DNA of 35,265 bases from a bacterium (GCA_016781505.1 JADDQF010000069.1:1-35265), one strand, 5' to 3'. Shown: positions 1-7,586, counted from the first letter of the stretch. Made by a program: numbers and translations. The notes: generated by a model not told the origin, from the sequence alone.

Positions 1-90
1 GTTTGGCCGGCTCGGGTTTGGCCGGCTCGGGTTTGGCCGGCTCGGGTTTGGCCGGCGCAGGTGGTGCTGGCGCAGGTGGTGCTGGCGCAG
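1..90. repeat. 15-bp tandem repeat inside a coding region
   Basis: The unit GTTTGGCCGGCTCGG is present three times in a row and is followed by a variant ending GCGCAG, then by two copies of GTGGTGCTGGCGCAG. The array starts at the window edge, so its full length is unknown. Read on the minus strand it encodes E-P-A-K-P repeats preceded by A-P-A-P-P repeats. It is therefore part of the low-complexity tail of the minus-strand protein that covers this region. Such arrays can change copy number in steps of five residues without breaking the frame. Confidence 0.85.
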
Positions 91-948
91 GCTTCGCGGG
101 CGGCTCGGGTCTCGCCGACGGTGCCGCTACTGGTGCGGGCGCAGCCGTTGGTTGAGGCGCTGCTGGGACCTCAGGCTTGGCTGTTGGCGGTTGTGGCTGC
201 GGCGCACTTGTGGCTGGCGGTGGCACAGCGGTTGGATTGGTCTGGCCTGGCGACCGCCCGCCTGGCTTGCTTGGTGCCGCAGGTTGGGCAGCGTTTCCGG
301 CGGGTGGCTGTGGCGCTGCCGGTGCCCGTTGACCATTATCCGGTGCAGCTGGCACGGCTGGTGCTTGCCCGGCCTGAGGCGGCGTCGCCGCTGCCGGCCT
401 GGATGGTGCGGCAACTGCAGCAGGGCCGCTGGTGGCAGTTGGGGCTGGTTGCTGAACTACCACACTCGAGGGACGAGCAGGATTGGTCAGGGTGCGGCTT
501 GGGGTGCTGGTGGCTGTTGCCCTCGCCGCAGCCGCCCGAGCAGACGCAGGCGAGGGGTTGACTCCGGTTGGCTCCGGTGAAATGAACTCAAATCCTTGAG
601 CCGCTGGACCAGACGGGCTCAGCTCCTCATTCGCGGCCCGTTGCACTTGCGACTGGTCAGCTGCTTCGGAGGTGTTTGAGCCGATGCCAAAAAATCAAGC
701 ACGCCATTGGCTGGCAAGTCAAAAAAATCGAGCACTCCGCCCGCGTCATTGCCCTGAGCAACAACGACGTCCTGCTCCTTAACAGTATTGTGCGGCATGT
801 CCGCACGCTGCCCACGGGGACCCACCAGGCTCCAACCAGTTAAGATACTCACGCCGCAGGAGACAGCGACAAGCCAAAAGCGCGAGCGACGGCCACTGGT
901 GATACGGTTCACAACAGAACGTAACTGATGCACTGTTTGCCTCAACAA
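1..948 (-). CDS. Membrane-anchored Pro/Ala-rich protein next to ECF sigma factor, frame broken at a T run, partial
   Basis: I do not recognise the family. The gene lies just downstream of the sigma factor gene on the same strand, where an anti-sigma factor or sigma-regulated envelope protein is often found; that role is inferred from position only. The first frame, probably from a TTG codon at 948 (an in-frame stop lies at 952-954), gives a basic N-terminus of about 23 residues. A membrane segment follows at residues 24-43 (FWLVAVSCGVSILTGWSLVG). After it comes an outer part with a duplicated G-V-L-D-F motif at residues 71-87. This frame stops at 619-621. The next frame (-1) is open from about position 694 to the window edge, about 230 codons, and is Pro/Ala/Gln-rich ending in E-P-A-K-P repeats. 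The two frames join exactly at a run of six T on the minus strand (689-694). No zinc-binding anti-sigma motif (HxxxCxxC) is seen. The break could be sequencing error, slippage or true frameshifting. Confidence 0.6.
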
Positions 949-1107
949 CTTCTAACAGGTCACGAACCGAAACGAATGACCAGTGCCTGCCGTTGATCAC
1001 ATCGTCGTGATAACGTTCCTTGGAGGTAAGCAGTTACGCCATAAGTACAAAAATACTCCGGCAGGTCGCCGATGCTCCCCGTTTTGCGGCCTAGGTGCAA
1101 GAGCTAC

Positions 1108-1716
1108 CTAGTAGTTAAGTGCGCTGCTGTCTTCCTCGATCAGCGATGACAATGCGTGCCGCAGCTTTTCCATCCCGAGGCGAATCCGGCCCTTGATCGT
1201 GCCGACCGGCTCGTCCAGATGGGCGGCAATTTCGGTGGAGGATAGGCCGCCGAAGTAGGCCAGCTCGATCGCTTGCCGTTGCAATAACGGCAGGTTACCG
1301 AGTGCGTTCCTGATGTCCGCGCGCAGCACCGCAAACTGCTCAAGGCCACGCTCGACCGCGCCGCTTAAATCGGGCAGATGCTCCAACGGCGTTTCCCATT
1401 CGCGCGCTCGATGCCAGCGCGTGCGCACTTCGTCAATCGCGCGGTTGCGGGCAATGCCCGACAGCCAGGTCGAGACCGAGCCAGCCGTGGGACGAAAGGT
1501 CGTCGCGCGCAGCCAGACCGAGTGAAACACATCCTGCAGCACTTCTTCCGCCGCGTTCCGGTCGTCGGTGATGCGCAGGGCGATGCTGTACAATAGCCGC
1601 GCGTAGCGCTCGTACAAGGACGATAGCGCCGATTCATCGTGGCTACTGATTAAATGCAACAACATCTCGTCATCGAGATCCGGAATAGGCTCAAAATCGG
1701 GATTGTGTTCGGACAT
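1108..1716 (-). CDS. ECF-type RNA polymerase sigma factor
   Basis: An alternative sigma factor of the extracytoplasmic-function group, which directs core RNA polymerase to stress or envelope promoters. Region 2 is clear: L-Y-E-R-Y-A-R-L-L-Y, then AAEEVLQDVFHSVW and TWLSGIARNRAIDEVR. Region 4 carries the helix-turn-helix LSSTEIAAHLDEPVGTIKGR followed by R-L-G-M-E-K-L-R. At 202 residues it has the usual size and lacks regions 1 and 3. Two starts are possible. The ATG at 1716 has GGAG only three bases upstream; the GTG at 1725 has no Shine-Dalgarno sequence. I prefer the ATG. The downstream neighbour on the same strand (1-948) is a single-pass membrane protein that may be its partner, but it has no recognisable anti-sigma domain. 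The divergent gene is the acyl-ACP desaturase, 211 bases away, so membrane lipid composition could be a regulatory target; this is conjecture. Confidence 0.93.
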   Translation of the reverse strand: MSEHNPDFEPIPDLDDEMLLHLISSHDESALSSLYERYARLLYSIALRITDDRNAAEEVLQDVFHSVWLRATTFRPTAGSVSTWLSGIARNRAIDEVRTRWHRAREWETPLEHLPDLSGAVERGLEQFAVLRADIRNALGNLPLLQRQAIELAYFGGLSSTEIAAHLDEPVGTIKGRIRLGMEKLRHALSSLIEEDSSALNY

Positions 1717-1936
1717 ATGCTCCACTACGTTTCAGCTGTATTCTAACGTATTTTTGACAAATCTGCGCAAGTATAGGCAATTTGTACTATCTAGTGATCC
1801 GATGGTGATGCAATTTACGTACCATACTATAGCGGCGGTAAACGTGTCCCGAAACGGGAGATCGCCTCAAGATTATAACCTGCGCGGCGCCCAACGTTTC
1901 GGATGGTGACGGCGCGCAAGCGATACTGGAGCAACC

Positions 1937-2974
1937 ATGACTGTAGCAGAACCAAGCGCCTCATCCTTTGGGCATCCAAACTTTATTGCCGGGCCGTGGA
2001 CACGTGAAGCACGGACGCGGGCCATCCAAGAAGAAGTACGGGCGGCCTATATCAACTACTTCCGCAAAGCGGTTAAGGTTCGTAACTGGTTTCCCTGGGA
2101 TGATCTTCCGCTTGACGAGATGAAGGAGCGCGGCCACCTGTTATCGCCCGATACCGTCACGTTGATCGAAAGCTTTCTCGGCATCGAGGACTACGTCGGC
2201 GACTATGTCGAGAACGCGATCAACATCGTGCGGGGGGACCGTGAGCGGCGTAACATCTCGATCGTATGGGGCATGGAAGAGGCGAAGCACGCCGAAGCCT
2301 GGCACCTTGTGCTGCTCCACTCGGGTGTGCGCACGGAAGACCAGATCCGTGAATACCGCGACAAAGTAGGGGTTCACCGCTGGACCATGGGCGAGAACCA
2401 CCCCGGCTTCGACACGCCTCTCGGCGTAGCCGTCTACGCGATGGTGCAGGAGCGGGCGACATTCTTTAACTACGACGAGCTACGCAAGCGCATCCGGGCC
2501 GACTACGGCTTGCCTGAAAATCCGACCGAGGAAGAGCGCAAGCGCGGCAAGCAGTACGGCGCCGCGGCCGCCTTTAACATTGTGGCCAAGGATGAGATCG
2601 CGCACCACGCGATGTTCTTGCAGCTAGTCGACATCTACAAAAAGTACCAGCCCGAAGAAACGCTCGACATGATCTTCAAGGTGCTGAGCGGTTTCAATAT
2701 GCCGGCGCTCTACCTGATTCCGAATGAGTCGGAGATGAAGGAGGCGCTCATGCGGACCAAAATGTACACGCCGCTGAAGCACGCCCGATCAGTGGCTAAC
2801 CCGATCTTGGACAAGCTAGGCTTTGATAACAAGCGCGCCTTGGAGCGCGCCGTCCAAGAGGCTAAGCTGCTCCCGCCCGGCTGTGGACCGGAGCACGTCG
2901 CGATCGGCCGCTCGGGCGAGTTTGTGGTGTCGATGACGCCTGGACGAACAGTGACGCCCGCGGCGGCATCTTAG
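1937..2974 (+). CDS. Acyl-ACP desaturase (soluble diiron, fatty acid desaturase type 2)
   Basis: Introduces a cis double bond into a saturated acyl chain carried on acyl carrier protein, using O2 and electrons from ferredoxin, and so controls membrane fluidity. The 345-residue protein has the paired diiron motifs of the ferritin-like desaturases: EEAKH at residues 114-118 and DEIAHH at 219-224. It also has the Q-E-R-A-T-F stretch at 171-176, which matches the helix that supplies another Glu ligand in this family. There are no membrane segments, as expected for the soluble class found in plants and actinobacteria. The ATG is preceded by GGAG at a six-base spacing. The regiospecificity (delta-9 or other) cannot be read from the sequence. 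A ferritin-like oxygenase of another specificity is the main alternative. The gene is monocistronic by layout, with hairpins downstream. Confidence 0.85.
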   Translation: MTVAEPSASSFGHPNFIAGPWTREARTRAIQEEVRAAYINYFRKAVKVRNWFPWDDLPLDEMKERGHLLSPDTVTLIESFLGIEDYVGDYVENAINIVRGDRERRNISIVWGMEEAKHAEAWHLVLLHSGVRTEDQIREYRDKVGVHRWTMGENHPGFDTPLGVAVYAMVQERATFFNYDELRKRIRADYGLPENPTEEERKRGKQYGAAAAFNIVAKDEIAHHAMFLQLVDIYKKYQPEETLDMIFKVLSGFNMPALYLIPNESEMKEALMRTKMYTPLKHARSVANPILDKLGFDNKRALERAVQEAKLLPPGCGPEHVAIGRSGEFVVSMTPGRTVTPAAAS

Positions 2975-2993
2975 TGTACCGACAGGCCGGGGG

Positions 2994-3012
2994 TTCGGGG
3001 GTGTCCCCCGAG
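2994..3012 (+). other. Short GC hairpin after desaturase gene
   Basis: TCGGGGG and CCCCCGA face each other across a TGT triloop, 20 bases after the desaturase stop. No T run follows, so alone it is a weak terminator. It could protect the mRNA 3' end or be a copy of a dispersed GC palindrome. Confidence 0.5.
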
Positions 3013-3095
3013 CATTCCCCTCCCTAAAGCCATAAACCACGCGGCAAAACCGCAAAACACTGTTGAAGATGCACTAGCAACTACGCATACACGAG

Positions 3096-3128
3096 AATGC
3101 CCCTCGCCAAGTGACGAGGGGCATTTTT
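3096..3128 (+). terminator. Rho-independent terminator of the desaturase gene
   Basis: AATGCCCCTCG and CGAGGGGCATT form a perfect 11-bp stem with an eight-base loop. T bases continue to 3128, giving a U tract on the plus strand. The minus strand has no U tract here, so it works for the plus-strand desaturase transcript. Confidence 0.88.
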
Positions 3129-3237
3129 ATGTCGCCTAGCGGCCGCTGCGTCGAGGCCGCCGCAGCACTCCCCAACCATATGCCGCAGCGCAGCCCGTGA
3201 GCGTGGCGAGTGTAAGACCGGCGCCAAGCAGTGCCGA

Positions 3238-3261
3238 GCACGGACGATAACACGTCCGTGC
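3238..3261 (-). terminator. Hairpin downstream of the sulfatase gene
   Basis: GCACGGACG and CGTCCGTGC form a perfect 9-bp stem around a six-base loop, 35 bases past the sulfatase stop on the minus strand. No clear U tract follows, so it may be a weak terminator or a 3'-end stabiliser. Confidence 0.5.
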
Positions 3262-3295
3262 ATGCCTCAGGAGCGCCTCGCGCTGTGCGGATCGG

Positions 3296-5308
3296 CTACT
3301 CCCCTGGTACCTCGTCATACATCGAGTGCACCTTCGCGCGCCAGTCGACAAGCTCGGAGCGCCGCCGCTTCATCTCGTCAAGCGATCGCTCCGGCGCAAG
3401 ATTGATCTGTTCTGCCGGGTCGGACGCGAGGTCGAACAGCTCATCGGGTCGGTCGTCGAAGTGGTAGATGTACTTTTCGTTCCCTTTGAGGCTGGCCATA
3501 CACCCCTGATCGCTCGAGCAACTGAACATCAAGGTGCGGTTCTTGGGTAATGGCTGAAGGAGTGAGCTTCTGCCATACCGGCCACCTTCGATCTTGTAGC
3601 CTAAAAGGTCGGCGACGGTCGGGAGGATGTCTAACTGATCTACTGGGCCTTCAAGGCGGGCGCCCGCCTTAAAGCGCTGCGGGTCGTGAATCAGCAGCGG
3701 TATCCGCACGCCTTCCTCGTAGATCGCGTCGCCATGCACGCTTCGGCCGTGCTCGCCGAAGGCCTGCCCATGGTCGCCCAGGAGAATAAAGATCGTATCC
3801 TCGTACAGACCGAGCTGCCGGTATTGGTCGAAGAGATGCTTGAGGAAGAAGTCCTGGTTGCGGACACTGTTGAGGTAGCGGTTGATCTCATCGTTGTCGG
3901 TAAAGGCCATGCGACCATAGCGCTTCTGGGGAGCGAGGTAGTCGTGATGCGGCGCCGACGTCAGGTAAGCGGCTAGAAAGGGCTCATCCCGGCGCTGCTC
4001 AAGCCAGGCGCGGCTCGGCTCCAACATAACCTCGTCCTCAACGCCAAAGTAGTTCGTCGGCTCGAATCCCGCAGTATTCATGTCCTCTAATGAATGAAAG
4101 TCCTCGTAGCCAAGGTTTTGTACGATCTGCTGGCTGTTTTCAAAATCCTTCAGCTGGGACATAAAGTACGCCGTGCGGTATCCCTGCTCCTTCAGTAGGT
4201 GCGGTAAGCAGATGTCAGGAAGCGTCTCGGGTATCGCCAGCACCCTGATCCGTGACGCCTGAAGCGGCGGATAGATGCCACAGTTGATCGCGGTCAGGGC
4301 GTTGTTGGTATGCGGGACTATTGCATACGCGTTTGCAACCAGCAGGCTGCGCTTTGCTAATTCGTCGAGGAAGGGCGTTGTTGGCAGCGCCTTGTTATAG
4401 GGAGTGGTAGCCGCAGCGCGGGTTGACTCGAGAAAAATCAATACAACGTTCCGGCGCTTGGTCGAGGGCGTGGATACGAAGCGTGCCGCGGACGGGATCG
4501 GCTCGACCCGCAGATCGGTAACGCCCTGTGATAGCTCCTCGCCCTGCGCCACCTCGACACTGGTCAGCATCACGTTAACGAAAGCGTCTCGTGCGAAGGA
4601 CTTACTCACACCTGGCGTGCCGACATGGGGCTGCAGGGATAGCCAGAAGCAGGCGACCGCGGCCAGCCCCAGCGCGGATACCTGCAGGGACCGCGGCCAA
4701 CGGCCGACGTCCTTGGAATAATTGGCATTCGGGCTGCGCCACCGGCGCACCAAGGACGCCGCCAGTGAAGGTCCGAGCAGCGAGTAGACGACCATTGCCA
4801 CGACGAGCGCCAGTACACCTGCGTTCACCTCGCTGGCTATCAGGCTGCCCAGCTCGTCGAAGGTCGTGAGCCCCAGCATGAGCGTCTCGGAGTCTAGCGT
4901 CGAGCCGGTAGACTTGAAATACTGATATGCGATCGTGGTGATTAAAAGAATACATATTGTTACCAGGTGGAAAAGGCCAAGGATGATCCAGCGGAATACG
5001 CCCTTCCTCACCGCCGCAAACAATCCAATCCAGAGCAAGACGTAGCCCAGATTGAAAAAAAGGTCGGATTGCATCAGCGCAAGACCTTCTCCAACGCCGG
5101 TAGGCTTGGGCGCCGACATGCGGATCTGCATCAGCCCAAGTGCTTCGCCGATCTCCGGATCCATCGGCCGCGAAAAGATAAGCAGGCTCTTGAGCGCCAG
5201 GTCGTACACAACGAACGGGATCAGGAGACTGAGCAGGTAGGCCCAATCATGACCGGTGAGTAGAAAGTCGTATCGCAGTCTAGCTGACGTGTTATTTTCG
5301 GGTGGCAT
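3296..5308 (-). CDS. Membrane-bound sulfatase / LTA-synthase-like phosphotransferase
   Basis: A member of the alkaline phosphatase superfamily that acts outside the membrane on a sulfate- or phosphate-ester polymer or lipid. The first 225 or so residues hold about five membrane segments (near 22-45, 84-100, 106-128, 162-185 and 207-224). A catalytic domain starts at N-V-V-L-I-F-L-E-S-T-R, where E294 is a likely metal ligand. In P-H-T-N-N-A-L-T-A-I-N-C-G-I-Y, T334 sits where LtaS-type enzymes have their nucleophilic threonine. G-D-H-G (D512, H513) and E-H-G nearby complete the metal site. There is no C-x-P-x-R sulfatase signature, so a Thr-nucleophile phosphoglycerol or phosphoethanolamine transferase is more likely than a true sulfatase. 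At 670 residues it matches the LtaS-like size. No Shine-Dalgarno sequence stands before the ATG. A possible promoter lies about 100 bases upstream. The substrate is unknown. Confidence 0.85.
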   Translation of the reverse strand: MPPENNTSARLRYDFLLTGHDWAYLLSLLIPFVVYDLALKSLLIFSRPMDPEIGEALGLMQIRMSAPKPTGVGEGLALMQSDLFFNLGYVLLWIGLFAAVRKGVFRWIILGLFHLVTICILLITTIAYQYFKSTGSTLDSETLMLGLTTFDELGSLIASEVNAGVLALVVAMVVYSLLGPSLAASLVRRWRSPNANYSKDVGRWPRSLQVSALGLAAVACFWLSLQPHVGTPGVSKSFARDAFVNVMLTSVEVAQGEELSQGVTDLRVEPIPSAARFVSTPSTKRRNVVLIFLESTRAAATTPYNKALPTTPFLDELAKRSLLVANAYAIVPHTNNALTAINCGIYPPLQASRIRVLAIPETLPDICLPHLLKEQGYRTAYFMSQLKDFENSQQIVQNLGYEDFHSLEDMNTAGFEPTNYFGVEDEVMLEPSRAWLEQRRDEPFLAAYLTSAPHHDYLAPQKRYGRMAFTDNDEINRYLNSVRNQDFFLKHLFDQYRQLGLYEDTIFILLGDHGQAFGEHGRSVHGDAIYEEGVRIPLLIHDPQRFKAGARLEGPVDQLDILPTVADLLGYKIEGGRYGRSSLLQPLPKNRTLMFSCSSDQGCMASLKGNEKYIYHFDDRPDELFDLASDPAEQINLAPERSLDEMKRRRSELVDWRAKVHSMYDEVPGE

Positions 5309-5405
5309 AAGGTATCTATGGCACTATTGGGTTATCAAGGACCCGCCTGGTACTGGCCGTATCAGTCGACGCCGACCAACTGAAGGGATCCAAATCGTGG
5401 AAGCA

Positions 5406-5411
5406 ATTATA
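5406..5411 (-). promoter_or_regulatory. Possible -10 box for the sulfatase gene
   Basis: On the minus strand this reads TATAAT, in the most AT-rich part of the region, and would start transcription about 90 bases before the sulfatase ATG. No convincing -35 box is found 16-18 bases upstream, so the call rests on the -10 alone. Confidence 0.35.
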
Positions 5412-5472
5412 CACATGAGTTATACATTCGGCGTTACGTGATTAATGATAGGCTAATGTAATACCGTTCAGA

Positions 5473-5610
5473 AAGGAAATAATCAGCCTCCGCAATCACA
5501 ACATTCCGCAGAATGCGACACATCTGCCGGTGCTCACCAGCCTCAGGCCCGATGAGTTTAAGACCATGTTGCCGGCGTTCGAGGCGGCCTTCCTGGTGCG
5601 GCTGCGGGCC
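5473..5610 (+). pseudogene. Probable transposase N-terminal remnant
   Basis: One reading frame gives S-L-R-N-H-N-I-P-Q-N-A, then LTSLRPDEFKTMLPAFEAAF. This resembles the opening of IS5/IS4-like transposases, which often begin with a line of the type L-T-x-L-s-x-x-E-F-x-x-L-L-P-x-F-E. There is no ATG start, and the frame loses transposase character after about 45 codons and then runs into the back of the methyltransferase gene. No DDE catalytic residues and no clear terminal inverted repeats are visible. I read it as a decayed insertion sequence; the family is from memory of the motif and not confirmed. Confidence 0.4.
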
Positions 5611-5813
5611 TGCAACATTAATCAGCTCCCACGCCTCGACGTGCAGGATGCGCAGGTCTCACAGCTTGGATTCATTCGATCGACCACGCGCACCTACCTG
5701 CTGGCCGCACATCGCCAATTTTTCACTCATCAGGTTATGTGCATGATGCTCGTAGCACCTGTATGCAGGGCAAGGCTCGTAACCATACCAGAGCTTAGCA
5801 AACCAGCGAGCAA

Positions 5814-6485
5814 TCAATGGGCCTGCCGCGCCAGCAGAATCCATTGGAAACCAAAAAGTCGGGGGGCGATCAGCAAAGCTAGGTGCTGCAGCCGCATCAA
5901 TATGTTATACGATAAACTACCTTCACCGGCCGGCCACAGCTCATCCAGCGGCACGCCGGTCGGTCGTTGCCGCACAACCTCCAGGCCGGCATTGCGCAAC
6001 ATTTGGCGGGCCGTGTCAAGTGTATAAAAGTGCAGATGCGTGCGATCCAAGATGCCGCGCTCCATTTGCGGAAAGCGACCAACCAGCAGCAGCAGGCGGA
6101 CGGCCAGATGAGCTACGTTGGGCAATGATATCACAAACAGGGCGTCGTCGGTTGCCACCCGGCGCAGCTGCTGCACCACGGATACCGGATCGACCGTGTG
6201 TTCCAGCACATCGGCACACACGATCACGCGATAGGTCTTGCTCGGCAGCTCAGCATCCTCGATGCTGGCCGCATACACCTGCCGGTAAACTGGCCGCGCC
6301 TGCTCAGCCCAGTAGGCGTTCGGCTCGACGGCGTCAATGTCCAGGTGACTCCCCTGGAGCAGTTGCCCTAAAAAGCCCTGAGCCGCCCCCACATCCAAGA
6401 TGGGACTGCGGCCCAGGCGGCGGACCAACGCGGTAATTTGTTGATGACTACTTTTTGGGTCGCGATGCAAGCGGTAATGCAGCAT
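5814..6485 (-). CDS. Class I SAM-dependent methyltransferase
   Basis: A 223-residue Rossmann-fold methyltransferase. The SAM-binding motif I is I-L-D-V-G-A-A-Q-G-F-L-G near residues 29-40. The acidic residue of motif II follows in I-D-A-V-E-P-N-A, and motif IV is V-I-V-C-A-D-V-L-E-H, typical of the UbiE/Methyltransf_11 and _23 groups. The C-terminus ends in a hydrophobic patch. The start at 6485 is chosen because GGAG lies five bases before it; a longer frame upstream has no ribosome site. It overlaps the end of the glycosyltransferase gene by 38 bases, so the two are almost surely co-translated. Pairing with a GT2 enzyme suggests methylation of a lipid-linked sugar or glycan, but the substrate cannot be read here. 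Confidence 0.87.
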   Translation of the reverse strand: MLHYRLHRDPKSSHQQITALVRRLGRSPILDVGAAQGFLGQLLQGSHLDIDAVEPNAYWAEQARPVYRQVYAASIEDAELPSKTYRVIVCADVLEHTVDPVSVVQQLRRVATDDALFVISLPNVAHLAVRLLLLVGRFPQMERGILDRTHLHFYTLDTARQMLRNAGLEVVRQRPTGVPLDELWPAGEGSLSYNILMRLQHLALLIAPRLFGFQWILLARQAH

Positions 6486-7218
6486 GGGTTCTCCAGCGAT
6501 GCAACAGGGCAAACGCGAACGTTTCACGAATACAGTTGAGGGCGTACGGAATGCCGTTGACGTGGCAGATTTCATCGCCATAGTACGTTGGAATCGGTAC
6601 TTCCCTGATCCGATACCCCCGCTTCAAGAACTCGAGAATGATTTGGGTGTCAAAGTGCCAGTTGGTTGTCAGCTGTTCCAGCGGAATTGAGCGGAGCGCG
6701 TGGACCGAATAGGCTCGGTAGCCCGAGTGGAATTCACTCAAGCGGGTACCGGCCAGCGTGTTTTCCAACCAGGTCAAGACTTTGTTGCCCAGATATTTGT
6801 ACAGCGGCATGTTGCCTCGGAGCGCCGCTCCCGGAATCATCATGCGCGAGCCCATTACCATGTCGGCCTGCCCGGTCTCCAGCGGTGTGAGCAGCTCCTG
6901 CATCACTTCCGGCGCGTATTGACCATCGCCGTGCAGCAGCACCACGATGTCCAGACCGCGTTCAATCGCGTACTGGTATCCCCGCCGCTGGTTGCCGCCA
7001 TACATCAAATTGACGGGATTACGGAAGATACGCAGCTTATCCTCGGCCATCCGCTGCTGATACTCGACGCCGACCTGAAATGTTTGATCGCCGCTGGCAT
7101 CGTCAAAAACAAAAATTTCCTCGACCTTGGCCATTATGTCCGGCGGAATGCGCTGCAACACACTGCGCAGCGTTGCTTCCGCGTTATAAGCGACGACCAG
7201 AATGCCGATCCGGGCCAT
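6448..7218 (-). CDS. GT2-family glycosyltransferase (dolichyl-/polyprenyl-phosphate mannosyltransferase-like)
   Basis: Transfers a sugar from a nucleotide donor, most likely to a polyprenyl phosphate or glycan at the inner face of the membrane. The 256-residue protein begins with the GT-A opening I-G-I-L-V-V-A-Y-N-A-E and has F-V-F-D-D-A-S-G-D at residues 36-44. Other conserved parts are the G-N-Q-R-R-G-Y acceptor-side motif and L-L-H-G-D-G-Q-Y in place of the D-x-D metal motif. It lacks the C-terminal membrane helices of some DPM1 relatives. The start at 7218 is supported by GGGGAG five bases upstream. It is the first gene of an overlapping pair with a SAM methyltransferase, which points to a small glycan or glycolipid pathway. 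Acceptor and donor are unknown. Confidence 0.9.
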   Translation of the reverse strand: MARIGILVVAYNAEATLRSVLQRIPPDIMAKVEEIFVFDDASGDQTFQVGVEYQQRMAEDKLRIFRNPVNLMYGGNQRRGYQYAIERGLDIVVLLHGDGQYAPEVMQELLTPLETGQADMVMGSRMMIPGAALRGNMPLYKYLGNKVLTWLENTLAGTRLSEFHSGYRAYSVHALRSIPLEQLTTNWHFDTQIILEFLKRGYRIREVPIPTYYGDEICHVNGIPYALNCIRETFAFALLHRWRTHAALPLASRPKK

Positions 7219-7339
7219 AGCATCTCCCCTGTGGTCGCAAGACCGTATGTTGACCGCACGCGGCGGCCATGCCTCTTTGTCATTATATCCGGTTCTGCCC
7301 ACCAGCAAAACCACGACATGTCATGCCCAAGCTCACCGG

Positions 7340-7561
7340 CTAGCGTGAGGTCTCGTCCAACCCCGTCGAGCGACCCGCCTGCTGCTTGGCGTACATACCT
7401 CCCAGAAACACAAGCAGCGCAAGGGGGCGAACAAGTTGCGACAGCGTCTTCAGGCCGAAAAGGCGGAGCGTGAGCGGCCCGATAACGGCAGCCAATAACA
7501 CATAGCTGTACTGCCGCGATGGTACCTGCGCAAGTTGATCGAGTATTTCGTCGAAATTCAT
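7340..7561 (-). CDS. Small two-helix membrane protein
   Basis: A 73-residue protein of unknown function. After a short acidic-amphipathic N-terminus (M-N-F-D-E-I-L-D-Q-L) it shows two hydrophobic segments, near residues 19-35 (Y-V-L-L-A-A-V-I-G-P-L-T-L) and 41-57 (L-V-R-P-L-A-L-L-V-F-L-G-G-M-Y), then a polar tail. The ATG at 7561 has a GGAGG eight bases upstream, which is a strong argument that it is real. It stands 121 bases before the glycosyltransferase start on the same strand and could share its transcript. Confidence 0.7.
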   Translation of the reverse strand: MNFDEILDQLAQVPSRQYSYVLLAAVIGPLTLRLFGLKTLSQLVRPLALLVFLGGMYAKQQAGRSTGLDETSR

Positions 7562-7586
7562 CACACCCTCCTCCGATTCTTACAAA

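Larger units (their letters stand above)
2975..3295. other. 321-bp region without a confident gene
   Basis: Lies between the convergent desaturase and sulfatase genes. It holds the two plus-strand hairpins and, nearer the sulfatase stop, a third hairpin. A minus-strand reading frame that overlaps the sulfatase 3' end contains a hydrophobic run (ALLGAGLTLATLTGCAAAYG) followed by basic residues and a stop. It looks like a tail anchor but is in a different frame from the sulfatase and has no start signal of its own, so I do not call it a gene. Confidence 0.6.
5309..5813. other. 505-bp region without an intact gene
   Basis: The part next to the sulfatase is AT-rich and probably carries its promoter. 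The rest holds the transposase-like remnant and a stretch up to the methyltransferase stop for which I see no coding or structural signal. Confidence 0.6.

Noticed and set aside
61-561. Long plus-strand open frames over the Pro-rich gene
   Set aside because: They mirror the GC-rich repeat coding region; composition is Trp/Cys/Leu/Arg-rich and no ribosome site is present.
779-1000. 73-codon minus-strand frame overlapping the start of the membrane-anchored protein
   Set aside because: It overlaps the helix-coding frame, has no family motif and many Cys/Trp, as expected of a shadow frame.
1015-1019. GGAAC on the minus strand as an ECF -35 box between the sigma gene and its neighbour
   Set aside because: No matching ECF -10 motif follows at 16-17 bases; a five-base match alone is expected by chance.
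1754-1790. TTGACA at 1754 and TACTAT at 1785 or TATAGG at 1772 as a promoter for the desaturase
   Set aside because: The spacers are 25 and 12 bases, outside the 15-20 range for a housekeeping promoter.
3296-5308. Classical sulfatase with a formylglycine site
   Set aside because: No C/S-x-P-x-R motif is present; the active-site residue is more likely T334 as in LTA-synthase-like enzymes.
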